From the NCBI RefSeq assembly GCF_000721235.1, contig NZ_JOFH01000004.1, positions 62,001 to 126,000 of the forward strand: a DNA stretch of 64,000 nucleotides, written 5' to 3'. A program made the translations under genes and the position numbers. This stretch comes from Streptomyces olivaceus (GTDB lineage Bacteria > Actinomycetota > Actinomycetes > Streptomycetales > Streptomycetaceae). Below are positions 43,481 to 51,688 of this stretch, piece after piece (the stretch's first letter is position 1; every line of letters begins with the position of its first letter). The notes under the pieces were generated by a model. That model ran no database searches, was not told the DNA's origin, and saw nothing but the letters and a program-made list of their open reading frames with translations.

Positions 43481-43849
43481 TCACCCTGCCCGGAGGCAGA
43501 AGGGGTGGCCCGCCGGGCTGGCGTAGACGCGCCCGCCCTGCCCCGCCCCCGGCTCTACCGCACCGGTCGGCCGCAGCCGGACCGCCCCCGCGCGAAGCGC
43601 CAGGTCGTCCGCGGCCGCGAGGTCGTCGGTCGTCAGGTCGAGGTGCACCTGCTGCGTACCGTCCTCGGGCCACCGCGGGCGGACGTGCCCCGCCGCCCGC
43701 TGGATCACGAGGACCGGGAAGCCGTCGGCGCGCAGGAAGTGGTGTGTCGCGGTCCTCGTGACCTGGCCGCCCAGGAACCGGTGCCAGAACGCACTCTCGG
43801 GTTCGAGCTCGCCCGCGTCGACGACCACGGCGGTGAGGCCGATGTCCAT
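43481..43849 (-). CDS. VOC/glyoxalase-family protein
   Basis: This 122-residue protein has the glyoxalase/bleomycin-resistance pattern: DIGLTAVVVDAGELEPESAFWHRFLGG, HLDLTTDDLAAADDLALRAGA and YASPAGHPFCLRA. It lies 50 nt after the SDR gene in the same direction and may be part of its transcript, under the TetR at 44754. Substrate unknown; metal dioxygenase, isomerase or binding roles are possible. Confidence 0.85.
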   Translation of the reverse strand: MDIGLTAVVVDAGELEPESAFWHRFLGGQVTRTATHHFLRADGFPVLVIQRAAGHVRPRWPEDGTQQVHLDLTTDDLAAADDLALRAGAVRLRPTGAVEPGAGQGGRVYASPAGHPFCLRAG

Positions 43850-43899
43850 GCTCTTCTCCTCTTTCGTCTCTCGTTCTTCGTCTGTCGCCCGCCCGGTGC

Positions 43900-44673
43900 T
43901 CACACCACCGGGATGATGCCGCCGTCGACCCGGAACTCGGCCCCGGTGAGCCACTTCGCGCGGCGGGAGGCGAGGAACGCGATCATCTCCGCGACGTCCT
44001 CGGGATCTCCCGGCCGGCCCATCGGGACGTTCAGCCGGTCCACGATCCGCTGCCGCATCTCGTCCACACCGACGCCCTCCTGCTCGGCGACGTGCCGGAG
44101 GTGTTCGACGGCGCCCTCGGTGGCCACGAAGCCGGGCAGGACGCACACCACCCGCACTCCGTGCTCACCGACCTCGGTGGCCAGCTCGCGGCTGTACGCG
44201 TTGAGCGCCGCCTTGGCCGCCGCGTAGGACACGTCGCCGCGCTGCGGAAGCCGACTGGCTATGGACGACACGTGCACCACGACTCCGGACCCCCGCTCGA
44301 CCATGCCCGGCACGAGGATCCGGTCGAGCCGGACGGCGCTGAGCAGGTTCATCTCCAGGTCGGCGCGCCATGCCTCGTCGGACCGTTCGAGCGTGGGGGC
44401 CGGGCCGCTCGTGGCGCCCGCGTTGTCGACCAGGACGTCCACGCCGCCCATCCGGTCGACGACCCGGCGTCCCAGCTCCGCCACTCCTCGCTCGGTGGCG
44501 AGGTCGGCCGGCACGAAGCCGGCCCGCAAATCCTCCTCGGGTTCGCTGCGGGAGGCGGTGAGCACCGTCGCCCCCGCCGCGGCGAAGCGCCGCGCCGTCG
44601 CCCTGCCGAGGCCTCGGCTGCCTCCGGTGATCAGCACGCGCAGGCCGCTGAGCCCTTCGTCCGGAACCGTCAT
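43900..44673 (-). CDS. Short-chain dehydrogenase/reductase, divergent from TetR
   Basis: This 257-residue classical SDR has LITGGSRGLGRATA, VDNAGATSG, SSIASRLPQRGDVSYAAAK with Ser, Tyr and Lys in place, and a typical C-terminal FLASRRAKWLTGAEFRVDGG. It faces away from the TetR gene at 44754, whose palindromic operator lies between them, and probably precedes the glyoxalase-like gene in an operon. Substrate unknown. Confidence 0.9.
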   Translation of the reverse strand: MTVPDEGLSGLRVLITGGSRGLGRATARRFAAAGATVLTASRSEPEEDLRAGFVPADLATERGVAELGRRVVDRMGGVDVLVDNAGATSGPAPTLERSDEAWRADLEMNLLSAVRLDRILVPGMVERGSGVVVHVSSIASRLPQRGDVSYAAAKAALNAYSRELATEVGEHGVRVVCVLPGFVATEGAVEHLRHVAEQEGVGVDEMRQRIVDRLNVPMGRPGDPEDVAEMIAFLASRRAKWLTGAEFRVDGGIIPVV

Positions 44674-44724
44674 GGGAATGCCCTTCCAGTAAAGTGAACC
44701 CGACTCCGGAAACCGTACACAACA

Positions 44725-44737
44725 TGAACCTGGTTCA
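44725..44737. promoter_or_regulatory. TetR operator, perfect 13-bp palindrome
   Basis: TGAACC-T-GGTTCA is a perfect inverted repeat upstream of the TTG start proposed for TetR. A further TGAACC half-site lies 30 bp upstream at 44695-44700, on the side of the divergent SDR. Confidence 0.75.
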
Positions 44738-44753
44738 CCTTAAGGAGGCACTG

Positions 44754-45365
44754 TTGCCGTCGTCACGTCCGCTGCGCGCCGATGCGCGGGGCAATCGCGA
44801 GGCGCTGCTCGCCTCGGCGCGGGAGGCGTTCCTCGACGAGGGGAGCGACGCCCACGTCAAGGAGATCGCCCGCCGGGCGGGGGTCGCGGTGGGAACGCTC
44901 TACCGCCACTTCGAGACCCGCGAAGCACTGGTCGAGGCGGTCTACCGCCAGGAGGTGGCCGAGCTCTGCGCGGCACCGGCCGGGCTGCTCACCCGGCACG
45001 CCCCGGACGAGGCACTGCGCCGCTTCCTGCTGCTGCTCGTCGAGCACTCGGCGGTCGGCAAGGGCATGGGCGAGGCCCTGGAGAGCATCATGGCGACGGA
45101 CTCCCCGGTCTTCGACGACTCGCGCGCCGCGATGGCCCGCGCCCTCGACGAGTTGCTCGACGCCGGCGTCGCGGCCGGCTCCGTCCGGGGCGGAATCGAC
45201 GGGAAGACACTCCTGCGGGCCCTCGGCGGCATCTGCGGCATGCGCGCCCAGGGCTGGGAGGACGACGCGGTCCGCATCACCGCGCTCCTCCACGACGGGC
45301 TGCGCTACGGGGCGTCGAGCCCGGGCCGGCCCTCCGACCGATCGTCCGGCGGCCCGGCGAGGTAG
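44754..45365 (+). CDS. TetR-family regulator of the SDR/glyoxalase unit
   Basis: This 203-residue protein has a TetR HTH at about residues 14-60 (AREAFLDEGSDAHVKEIARRAGVAVGTLYRHF). TTG at 44754 was chosen because AAGGAGG lies 5 nt before it. The earlier in-frame ATGs at 44694 and 44724 lack ribosome sites and would put the operator inside the coding region. Its 3' end overlaps the convergent TetR gene by 61 bp. Confidence 0.85.
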   Translation: MPSSRPLRADARGNREALLASAREAFLDEGSDAHVKEIARRAGVAVGTLYRHFETREALVEAVYRQEVAELCAAPAGLLTRHAPDEALRRFLLLLVEHSAVGKGMGEALESIMATDSPVFDDSRAAMARALDELLDAGVAAGSVRGGIDGKTLLRALGGICGMRAQGWEDDAVRITALLHDGLRYGASSPGRPSDRSSGGPAR

Positions 45366-45967
45366 CGGTGGAGCATGGCGACCAGTTCGTCCTCGAAGCG
45401 GCCCAGGTCCACGCGGTCGGGCTCGGCGCTGACCTTGTGGACCACCAGCTCGATCGTGGTCACGACGAGCCGGGCGGCCATCTCGGTGTCGGCCACCCGG
45501 GCCTCCGGGTGGCGCTCCAGCAAGTCCCGGGTGTAGACGAGGCGTTCGGCCTCGTAGGCCGCCACCTTCCCCAGCAGCTCCGGTGAGCGCGGCCCCTGCT
45601 CCGCCATGACGCGCAGGAGTTGCGGATCGTCGAGGTGGTTGTCGACCGCGACCCGGACGAAGAGACGGAGCACCTCCTCCAGGGAACGGGGCAGCTCCTT
45701 CCCCTGGTGGCGCATGACGGCGGCGCGCCCCGTGTCCAGGTGCCGGGTCACCAACTCGGCCAGGATCGCATCCTTGTTCGGGTAGTACTGGTACAGCGAA
45801 CCGATCGAGACCCGCGCCCGCTCGGCGATCCGGTTGGTGGTCCCCGCGGCGTAGCCGTACTCGCCGAAAACGTGAGCAGCCGCGTCGAGGATGCGCTCAC
45901 GGGTCAGTTCCGCCCGGACCTGCCGGGGCTGCTTACGTGGGGCGAGTCCGCGTCGGTCGGACGTCAT
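45305..45967 (-). CDS. TetR-family regulator of the PPOX/reductase unit
   Basis: This 220-residue TetR protein has the HTH at about residues 25-70 (AAHVFGEYGYAAGTTNRIAERARVSIGSLYQYY) and a C-terminal domain with LVVTTIELVVHKV, typical of the TetR_C_11-like group. It is divergent from the PPOX and VanB-type reductase genes and probably represses them via the palindrome at 46010-46025. Its last 61 bp overlap the convergent TetR gene on the other strand. Confidence 0.9.
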   Translation of the reverse strand: MTSDRRGLAPRKQPRQVRAELTRERILDAAAHVFGEYGYAAGTTNRIAERARVSIGSLYQYYPNKDAILAELVTRHLDTGRAAVMRHQGKELPRSLEEVLRLFVRVAVDNHLDDPQLLRVMAEQGPRSPELLGKVAAYEAERLVYTRDLLERHPEARVADTEMAARLVVTTIELVVHKVSAEPDRVDLGRFEDELVAMLHRYLAGPPDDRSEGRPGLDAP

Positions 45968-46009
45968 GCCACCTCCTGGTCGGCGCCGTGAAAGCGAGTA
46001 GCCAACAAG

Positions 46010-46025
46010 CTGAGTAATTGCTCAG
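46010..46025. promoter_or_regulatory. TetR operator, near-perfect 16-bp palindrome
   Basis: CTGAGTAATTGCTCAG is an inverted repeat with a single mismatched pair. It lies between the divergent TetR (start 45967) and PPOX (start 46121) genes. Confidence 0.75.
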
Positions 46026-46120
46026 AATAGTGCCATGAACTGCGGCGGAGCCGTCGGCGGACCTCGTCCGCCGGAGCCGGCGCCCGCCGGTGCCGCCCAC
46101 AATCCCGAGAGGACCTCTTC

Positions 46121-46750
46121 ATGACGCATGCCGCCACCCGGATCCGGTCGGTGGGCCCGCGGGAGGTCAGGGCCCGGCTCGGCCTGCCCGACGCCATGAC
46201 CGCGTCGAAGAAGACCGACCGCCTGGACGAACACTTCCGTCGCTTCATCGCCCACTCGCCGTTCCTGACGATGGCCACCGCGGACGCCGAGGGGCGTGCC
46301 GACTGCTCGCCCCGGGGCGACTACCCGGGCTTCGTCAAGGTCCTGGACGACCGTACGCTCGCCATCCCCGACCGGCCGGGCAACAAGATCGCCGACTCCT
46401 TCGGCAACCTCGCCGAGAACGACGGCGTCGGGCTGCTCTTCCTGGTCCCCGGCATGCGCGAGACCCTGCGTGTCAACGGCCGCGCCCGCGCCACCGACGA
46501 GCCCGACGTCCTCACCCGCATGGAGGTGGAGGGCAGGAGGCCCGTGCTGGCCGTCGTCGTCGAGGTGACCGAGGTGTACTTCCACTGCGGCCGCGCCCTC
46601 ATCCGGTCGCGGCTGTGGGACCCGGCGAGCCGGGCGCTCGCCGACGAACTGCCGTCGGTCGGCGAGGTCGCCGTCGAGCAGTACGGCCTGGACGTCCCGC
46701 CGGAGGTGCTGGAACGCCGGCTCCAGGACGGCTACCGCAAGCTCTACTGA
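46121..46750 (+). CDS. PPOX-class FMN-dependent protein (DR_2398/MSMEG_1061-like)
   Basis: This 209-residue split-barrel flavoprotein has FIAHSPFLTMATADAEGRADCSPRGDYPGFV, then DRPGNKIADSFGNLAENDGVGLLFL, as in pyridoxamine-5'-phosphate-oxidase-like proteins that bind FMN or F420. It may reduce a xenobiotic or act in detoxification. ATG at 46121 follows GAGAGG. It starts an operon with the reductase at 46786 under the divergent TetR. Confidence 0.88.
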   Translation: MTHAATRIRSVGPREVRARLGLPDAMTASKKTDRLDEHFRRFIAHSPFLTMATADAEGRADCSPRGDYPGFVKVLDDRTLAIPDRPGNKIADSFGNLAENDGVGLLFLVPGMRETLRVNGRARATDEPDVLTRMEVEGRRPVLAVVVEVTEVYFHCGRALIRSRLWDPASRALADELPSVGEVAVEQYGLDVPPEVLERRLQDGYRKLY

Positions 46751-46785
46751 ACCGCTCCCGAACCACTCCACAGGACGGCCCGCAG

Positions 46786-47754
46786 ATGACCCCACCGACG
46801 GCCACACCCGCAGACGCACCGGCGACCGCACCCACCGCCGCACCCGTGCAGGCGACCGTCGTCGACCGCATCGACCGCGTCGCCGAAGACGTCGTCGCCC
46901 TGACCCTGCGCGGCACCGGAGGACCGCTCGCGCCGTGGGAACCGGGCGCCCACATCGACCTCCGGCTGCCCAACTGGCTCACCCGGCAGTACTCCCTGTG
47001 CGGGGACCCGGCGGACCGGGACACCTACCGGGTCGCCGTGCGCCACGACCGCCTCAGCAGGGGCGGCTCGGAGTACGTCCACCGCTTCCTGCGCCGGGAC
47101 CGGCCGCTGCCGGTGTCCCTGCCGCGCAACCACTTCCCGCTGCTGCCCGCGCCCCGCTACCTGTTCGTCGCCGGCGGCATCGGCATCACTCCCGTGCTGC
47201 CCATGCTGCGGGCGGCCGTCCGGGCGGGCGTGCCGGCAAACCTGCTGTACGTGGGGCCGTCGCCGGACGCCATGCCGTTCGCCGCCGAACTGCGCGCCGC
47301 ACTCGGGGACATGGTGCGGGTCGTGGCCACCCGGAGCGAAGGCAGGCCGGACCTGGGCGCCCTGGCCGCGGAGCTGGACGAGGACTCCCTGGTCTACTGC
47401 TGCGGTCCGGCGCCCCTGCTGGCCGCGGCGGCGCAGGTCTTCCCCGCGCAGCGGCTGTACACGGAGCGCTTCCGCCCGCTGGCGAGGACGTTCGGCCCGG
47501 ACACCGCGTTCGAGGTCCTGTGCCGCCGCTCGGGCCGGACGGTCGCGGTCCCCTCCGACGAGTCGATGCTCGACGCCCTGACGCACGCCGGGCACCCGCT
47601 GCCCGCCGGATGCCGCGAGGGAGTCTGCGGCAGCTGCGAACTCGCCGTGGCCGAGGGCGAGGTCGAGCACCGCGACGACCTCGGCGCCCCGGAGGGCCGC
47701 ATGTACCCGTGCGTGTCCCGGGCCCGGTCCCCGCGCCTCGTCGTGGACCTGTGA
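46786..47754 (+). CDS. PDR/VanB-family oxidoreductase (flavin and 2Fe-2S)
   Basis: This 322-residue reductase has, in order, an Ala/Thr/Pro-rich N-terminus, a flavin-binding barrel (RQYSLCGDP), an NAD-binding domain (FVAGGIGITPVLPML) and a C-terminal plant-type ferredoxin with C-x4-C-x2-C (CREGVCGSC) and a later Cys in YPCVS. This architecture supplies electrons from NADH to Rieske oxygenases such as vanillate or phthalate dioxygenases. No oxygenase is present next to it. It follows the PPOX gene by 35 nt and is probably co-transcribed. Confidence 0.9.
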   Translation: MTPPTATPADAPATAPTAAPVQATVVDRIDRVAEDVVALTLRGTGGPLAPWEPGAHIDLRLPNWLTRQYSLCGDPADRDTYRVAVRHDRLSRGGSEYVHRFLRRDRPLPVSLPRNHFPLLPAPRYLFVAGGIGITPVLPMLRAAVRAGVPANLLYVGPSPDAMPFAAELRAALGDMVRVVATRSEGRPDLGALAAELDEDSLVYCCGPAPLLAAAAQVFPAQRLYTERFRPLARTFGPDTAFEVLCRRSGRTVAVPSDESMLDALTHAGHPLPAGCREGVCGSCELAVAEGEVEHRDDLGAPEGRMYPCVSRARSPRLVVDL

Positions 47755-47758
47755 GCGG

Positions 47759-48505
47759 CTACCGCGGAGGGTGCAGCCTGCGGAAGTACGTCCAACTCGT
47801 CTCGTTCGGCTCGCTCCACGCCTCGGGCGCGTGCGCGAACTCGGGGTGCCGGTCGGCGATGTAGGCGCGCGTACGCCCGGGGACCTCGGCGTACGAGCCG
47901 AGCTTGCGGCCCCGGCAGTGGAAGGTGAGGCCGCCGGGCCGCTGTCCGCGCTCCATCCACGGCAGCCACGGGGACATCCGGGTCCACGACATGGTGGCCG
48001 GGACGCCGGGTGCGGTGCCCGCCAGGTCGGCGCGGTGGGCGAAGAACTGGAAGCACTCCAGCGCCTTGTACGTGTCGCCCGCCGAGTGGACGGGGTACTC
48101 GGCGACCGGCAGCGGCGAGGGGTAGGCGAGCGGGATCTCCAGGCTGAAGCAGACCTGGTCGCCGAGGTCCGTCGTCGGGACCGGGAACGGGCGCCACTTC
48201 TGGTTGGCCGGGTCGTTCCAGACGTGCACCACCGGCAGGTCCTGCCAGGTCTCCAGGATTTCGCGGGTGCCCGGGTCGAGGTAGAAGGCGGCCTCGCGGG
48301 TGAGCAGCCGGTAGGCGTCCGGGCCGTCCTCGGCGTCCTGCACGAGGCGGGCAACGTTGACCCCTTCGAAGCCGAAGAGGCGCTCGTAGGGTGCGTCCGG
48401 GGACCAGGAGTACACGTCGCCGGTCCACCAGTAGGTGACCTCCTCCCCGTCGAGCGAGGCCCGGGTGCGGGCGAGGGAACGGAGCGACTGAGCGGGTGTG
48501 GTCAT
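47759..48505 (-). CDS. DUF1838 protein
   Basis: This 248-residue protein matches the DUF1838 pattern: TYWWTGDVYSWSPDAPYERLFGFEGVNVARLV, FYLDPGTREILETWQ, and YVWN-like VHVWNDPANQKW. No enzyme function is established. It is convergent with the VanB-type reductase, 4 nt apart, so regulation may be linked. A palindrome directly before its start could be an operator. Confidence 0.75.
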   Translation of the reverse strand: MTTPAQSLRSLARTRASLDGEEVTYWWTGDVYSWSPDAPYERLFGFEGVNVARLVQDAEDGPDAYRLLTREAAFYLDPGTREILETWQDLPVVHVWNDPANQKWRPFPVPTTDLGDQVCFSLEIPLAYPSPLPVAEYPVHSAGDTYKALECFQFFAHRADLAGTAPGVPATMSWTRMSPWLPWMERGQRPGGLTFHCRGRKLGSYAEVPGRTRAYIADRHPEFAHAPEAWSEPNETSWTYFRRLHPPR

Positions 48506-48509
48506 GGGA

Positions 48510-48526
48510 CGTACTCTTTCAGTACG
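48510..48526. promoter_or_regulatory. Palindrome abutting the DUF1838 start
   Basis: CGTACT (48510-48515) and AGTACG (48521-48526) are perfect arms around a 5-nt spacer, from 5 to 21 nt upstream of the ATG at 48505. The site covers the ribosome-binding region (GAAAGAG), so a bound regulator, or an RNA hairpin, could block expression. Confidence 0.6.
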
Positions 48527-48607
48527 CGTCGTGTTGCAGCGGCGGGTCCACGGGGAGCGCCCCGGCCTGCTTCACCCAGGTCGGGGCGCTCGCCCTGCGG
48601 TACCGGC

Positions 48608-49084
48608 TCAGCGTTCGCCGGCGAACCAGTCCTTCTGCGGGGTCCTGGCCGCGAGCGTGCCGCAGTTGGAACCGAAGTTCCAGGCCTGCTGGCTGCCGAT
48701 GACGCCGCCCCACTCCACGCAGGCACCGCGTGCCGCCACGTACACGGGGCCCGCGTACGAGCGGTACTCGCCTTCGTCGTACTGGTCCTCGTTGGTGTCG
48801 ACGTTGCGCACGTAGGCCACCATGTACGTCGGTGAGCCGGTGCTGTTGCGGACCGTCACCGTACAGTTCTTGCCGTTCGACGCGTTGTAGGTGAGGTACA
48901 CCGTGCCGGTGCTGCCGACCGGCATGGAGTTCACCACCTTGTAGCCGGAGCCGCAGACCCCGTTGTACGACGCCGCCGCGCCGGCGGTGGCCGCGCTCGC
49001 GGCGGGAGCTGTGACCAGCATCCCCGCCCCGACGGCCGCCGCCGCGATCACCGACGCTCCCACGGTCTTCATGGAACGCTTCAT
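48608..49084 (-). CDS. Small secreted protein, spore-associated-protein-like
   Basis: This 158-residue protein has a signal peptide (KTVGASVIAAAAVGAGMLV, then APAASA cleavage). The mature part has YNGVCGSGYKVVNSMPVGSTG, NGKNCTVTVRN and YAGPVYVAARGACVEWGG. Four cysteines probably form two disulfides. It resembles Streptomyces spore-associated or secreted surface proteins of unknown function. ATG at 49084 follows GAGGTG. Confidence 0.75.
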   Translation of the reverse strand: MKRSMKTVGASVIAAAAVGAGMLVTAPAASAATAGAAASYNGVCGSGYKVVNSMPVGSTGTVYLTYNASNGKNCTVTVRNSTGSPTYMVAYVRNVDTNEDQYDEGEYRSYAGPVYVAARGACVEWGGVIGSQQAWNFGSNCGTLAARTPQKDWFAGER

Positions 49085-49233
49085 GGCACCTCGATCCGTG
49101 ACTGGACTGGCTTCTCCATGATGTTGCCGAAGCCACCCAATGAGACCTTTGCGCCGGTTCGGTGGTTGCACGGCGTTGGCGGCTGTTTACGGCCATTCGC
49201 GTACAGGCGCCCCGCGTCGAACGGCGGTTCGTG

Positions 49234-49998
49234 TCACTTCCCGTGCGGATCGGTGGCGTTGAGGGCCTCGACGACCTGGTCGTAGTCGCCGCGGGCCTCC
49301 CCGTAGCGCAGGAACTTCACCCGTTCGACCTGGATCTCCTTGGCGTCGGGCCGCGCTTCGATCAGGTCGACGACCTCGGTGACGAACTCGTCGAGCGGCA
49401 TGGCGTGCTCGTTGTCCTCGTGCCCGGGCAGCAGCGCGGTGCGCACGGACGGGGGTTCGAGTTCCACCACCTTGACCGAGGTGTCGGCCAGCTGCAGCCG
49501 CACCGACTCGCTCAGCATGTGGATCGCCGCCTTGGACGCGTTGTAGCTGGGTGTGATCTTCAGCGGGGCGAAGGCCAGGCCCGAGGAGACGGTCATGACC
49601 GTGGCGTCCGGGCGGGTCCGCAGGTGCTCCACGAACGCGGCGATGAGCCGGATCGGTCCGAGCACGTTCGTCACGACGGTGGACTCGGCGGTGGCGAGGA
49701 ACGACGCGGGGTCGTGCCAGTCCTCGGCGTGCATCACCCCGGCCATCGTCACCAGGACGTTGAGGTCGGGGTGCGCGGCGAGCACCTGCTTCGCTGCGGC
49801 GGTGATGCTCGCGGGGTCCGTGGTGTCGATGCGCACGGTGTCCAGGCCGGGGTGCTCGGCCGCGATCCGTTCGAGCAGCTCGGCGCGCCGGCCGCCGACG
49901 ATGACGGTGTTGCCCCTGGCCTGCAGCCGGAGGGCGAGGGCGAGACCGATGCCGCTGGTGGAGCCGGGGATGAAGACGGTGTTTCCGGAGATGTCCAT
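49234..49998 (-). CDS. DltE-like short-chain dehydrogenase, divergent from XRE
   Basis: This 254-residue SDR has VFIPGSTSGIGLALALRLQARG, VTMAGVMHAEDW, VSSGLAFAPLKITPSYNASK (Ser, Tyr and Lys retained) and a C-terminal ERVKFLRYGEARGDYD. It resembles the DltE/YdfG-like oxidoreductases often found beside an MmyB-type regulator. ATG at 49998. It is divergent from the XRE gene at 50099, the likely regulator. Confidence 0.88.
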   Translation of the reverse strand: MDISGNTVFIPGSTSGIGLALALRLQARGNTVIVGGRRAELLERIAAEHPGLDTVRIDTTDPASITAAAKQVLAAHPDLNVLVTMAGVMHAEDWHDPASFLATAESTVVTNVLGPIRLIAAFVEHLRTRPDATVMTVSSGLAFAPLKITPSYNASKAAIHMLSESVRLQLADTSVKVVELEPPSVRTALLPGHEDNEHAMPLDEFVTEVVDLIEARPDAKEIQVERVKFLRYGEARGDYDQVVEALNATDPHGK

Positions 49999-50098
49999 GA
50001 CCCGATCGTCGTCACTCTCCCCCGGCGGGTGCAGAGACCGGTTGTCGGGGGATCGGCGGTCCCTGGATCCCGGTCCGGCACCGGGTGACAATCGGCGT

Positions 50099-50962
50099 AT
50101 GGACCGAGCAACACTGGCCGAATTCCTGCGCAACCGTCGCGAGGCGCTCCGGCCCGAGGACGTCGGCCTCCCCGCGGGCCCGCGCCGTCGCACCCGCGGG
50201 CTGCGGCGCGAGGAGGTCGCGTCGCTCGCCGTGATGTCGACCGACTACTACACGCGGCTGGAGCAGCGGCGCGGCCCGCAGCCCAGTGAGCACATGCTGG
50301 CCTCGCTCGCCCGCGCGCTGCGGCTCACGAACGACGAGCGGGACTATCTGTACCGGGTCGCCGGGCACAACGCGCCGGCGTCGCTGTCGGCTCCGGACCA
50401 CGTCGCCCCGGCGCTGCTGCGGGTGCTGGACCGGCTCGACGACACTCCGGCGCTGATCCTGAACGACCTGGGCGAGACACTGGTGCAGAACAGGATGGCC
50501 GCCGCCCTGTACGGGGACGCGTCGGCGTACACGGGCTGGGCCCGCAGCGCGGTCTACCGCTGGTTCACCGACCCCGCGGCGCGTTCGGTCTACCCCGAGT
50601 CCGACCGGGACCGGCAGAGCCGCGCCCAGGTCGCGAACCTGCGCGCCGCCCACGGGCTGCGCGGCCCGCGGTCGCAGGCCGGTGAACTCGTCCGGCGGCT
50701 GCAGCGGGTGAGCGAGGAGTTCGCCGAGTTGTGGGCGCGGCACGAGGTCGCCCAGCGGTTCGAGGACCACAAGACGCTCGTCCATCCCGAACTCGGGGAG
50801 ATCGAACTGGACTGCCAGGCGCTCTTCACCGAGGACCGCCTCCAGACCCTGCTCGTCCTCACCGCTCCCCCGCGGACCGAGGCCCACGAGAAGCTGCGTC
50901 TGCTGTCCGTCCTCGGACTCAACCGCTTCACCGGGGCGGAACGCAGCGACACGCGGGGCTAG
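50099..50962 (+). CDS. XRE-family regulator with MmyB-like ligand domain
   Basis: This 287-residue protein has an N-terminal HTH (RRTRGLRREEVASLAVMSTDYYTRLEQRRG, about residues 28-58) and a PAS-like MmyB ligand domain (DRLDDTPALILNDLGETLVQNRMAAALYGD) that binds fatty acids or similar ligands in this family. It is divergent from the SDR by 100 bp. Its TAG stop (50960-50962) lies inside the left end of the inverted-repeat element at 50959. Confidence 0.9.
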   Translation: MDRATLAEFLRNRREALRPEDVGLPAGPRRRTRGLRREEVASLAVMSTDYYTRLEQRRGPQPSEHMLASLARALRLTNDERDYLYRVAGHNAPASLSAPDHVAPALLRVLDRLDDTPALILNDLGETLVQNRMAAALYGDASAYTGWARSAVYRWFTDPAARSVYPESDRDRQSRAQVANLRAAHGLRGPRSQAGELVRRLQRVSEEFAELWARHEVAQRFEDHKTLVHPELGEIELDCQALFTEDRLQTLLVLTAPPRTEAHEKLRLLSVLGLNRFTGAERSDTRG

Positions 50963-51197
50963 GGCCTGCCGTCACATTCCCGTCGTCCGCCCGAAGGGCG
51001 GGCCAGGCGGCGTCAGGTGCGTGCTCTGGGGGTCCCCCCCGGCCGGAGGCTGGGGGAGTGCCGGGCGTCGACCGACGTACTGGTTGTACGTGGTCGGCGC
51101 CCGGTGCGGCGAGTGGGGGCACCTCCCACGCCCTTAAGGCAGTGGGGGAGCGTGCATGGCGCCGCCGGGCAGACGGGAATGTGACGGCGGGCCCTAG
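50959..51197. mobile_element. MITE-like element with inverted CTAG ends
   Basis: This 239-bp segment has inverted ends. The left end reads CTAGGGCCTGCCGTCACATT followed by CCCGTC; the right end, read on the other strand, is CTAGGGCCCGCCGTCACATT followed by CCCGTC, 25 of 26 matching. Both ends carry CTAG. The centre is a strong hairpin at 51061-51104 (arms of about 19-20 bp with two differences, 5-nt loop). It has no coding capacity. It sits between two convergent genes, whose stop codons both lie in the end sequences. Confidence 0.8.
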
Positions 51198-51589
51198 GGG
51201 GCGTCGGGCGCGGGGAACAGGCAGAACTCGTTGCCCTCGGGGTCGGTCAGCACCAGGTGGTCCGGGTGGGAGCCGCGGACGGTCGCGCCGAGGGCGGTCA
51301 GGCGCCGGGCCTCCGCCTGGAGATCCGCGGCGAACAGGTCGGGGTGCACGCGGTTCTTGACGGTCTTCGCCTCCGGCACGAGCTGGAACCACAGGCGCGG
51401 CCCCGGGCCCGCCGGTTCGACGAGCACGGTGGGGTCGCCCTCGGTGCTCGTGATTCCGAGCGAGCGCAGCCGGGCCAGTTCCGCGTCGTCGTAGGGGGCG
51501 ACGGCGTAGCCGTCCACTGCCGCCGCCCAGAAACGGGCCGTGGCCGCGGGACGGGCGCAGTCGAAGACGAGGTCGCCGAGTCGTGCCAT
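51194..51589 (-). CDS. VOC/glyoxalase-like protein
   Basis: This 131-residue protein has the glyoxalase-like_6 pattern: LGDLVFDCARPAATARFWAAAVDGYAV, LWFQLVPEAKTVKNRVHPDLFA, and HLVLTDPEGNEFCLFPAP. Substrate unknown. Its stop codon (TAG at 51196-51194) is supplied by the right end of the MITE-like element. Confidence 0.88.
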   Translation of the reverse strand: MARLGDLVFDCARPAATARFWAAAVDGYAVAPYDDAELARLRSLGITSTEGDPTVLVEPAGPGPRLWFQLVPEAKTVKNRVHPDLFAADLQAEARRLTALGATVRGSHPDHLVLTDPEGNEFCLFPAPDAP

Positions 51590-51688
51590 CCGCCCATGCT
51601 TCCCGGCCGGGCCGGCGGTGTCACGGGTCCGCCGGGGCCTCGCGAAATGGCCTCGCCCGGCGCGGGTCAGGTGGGGCAGCCTGCCTGC

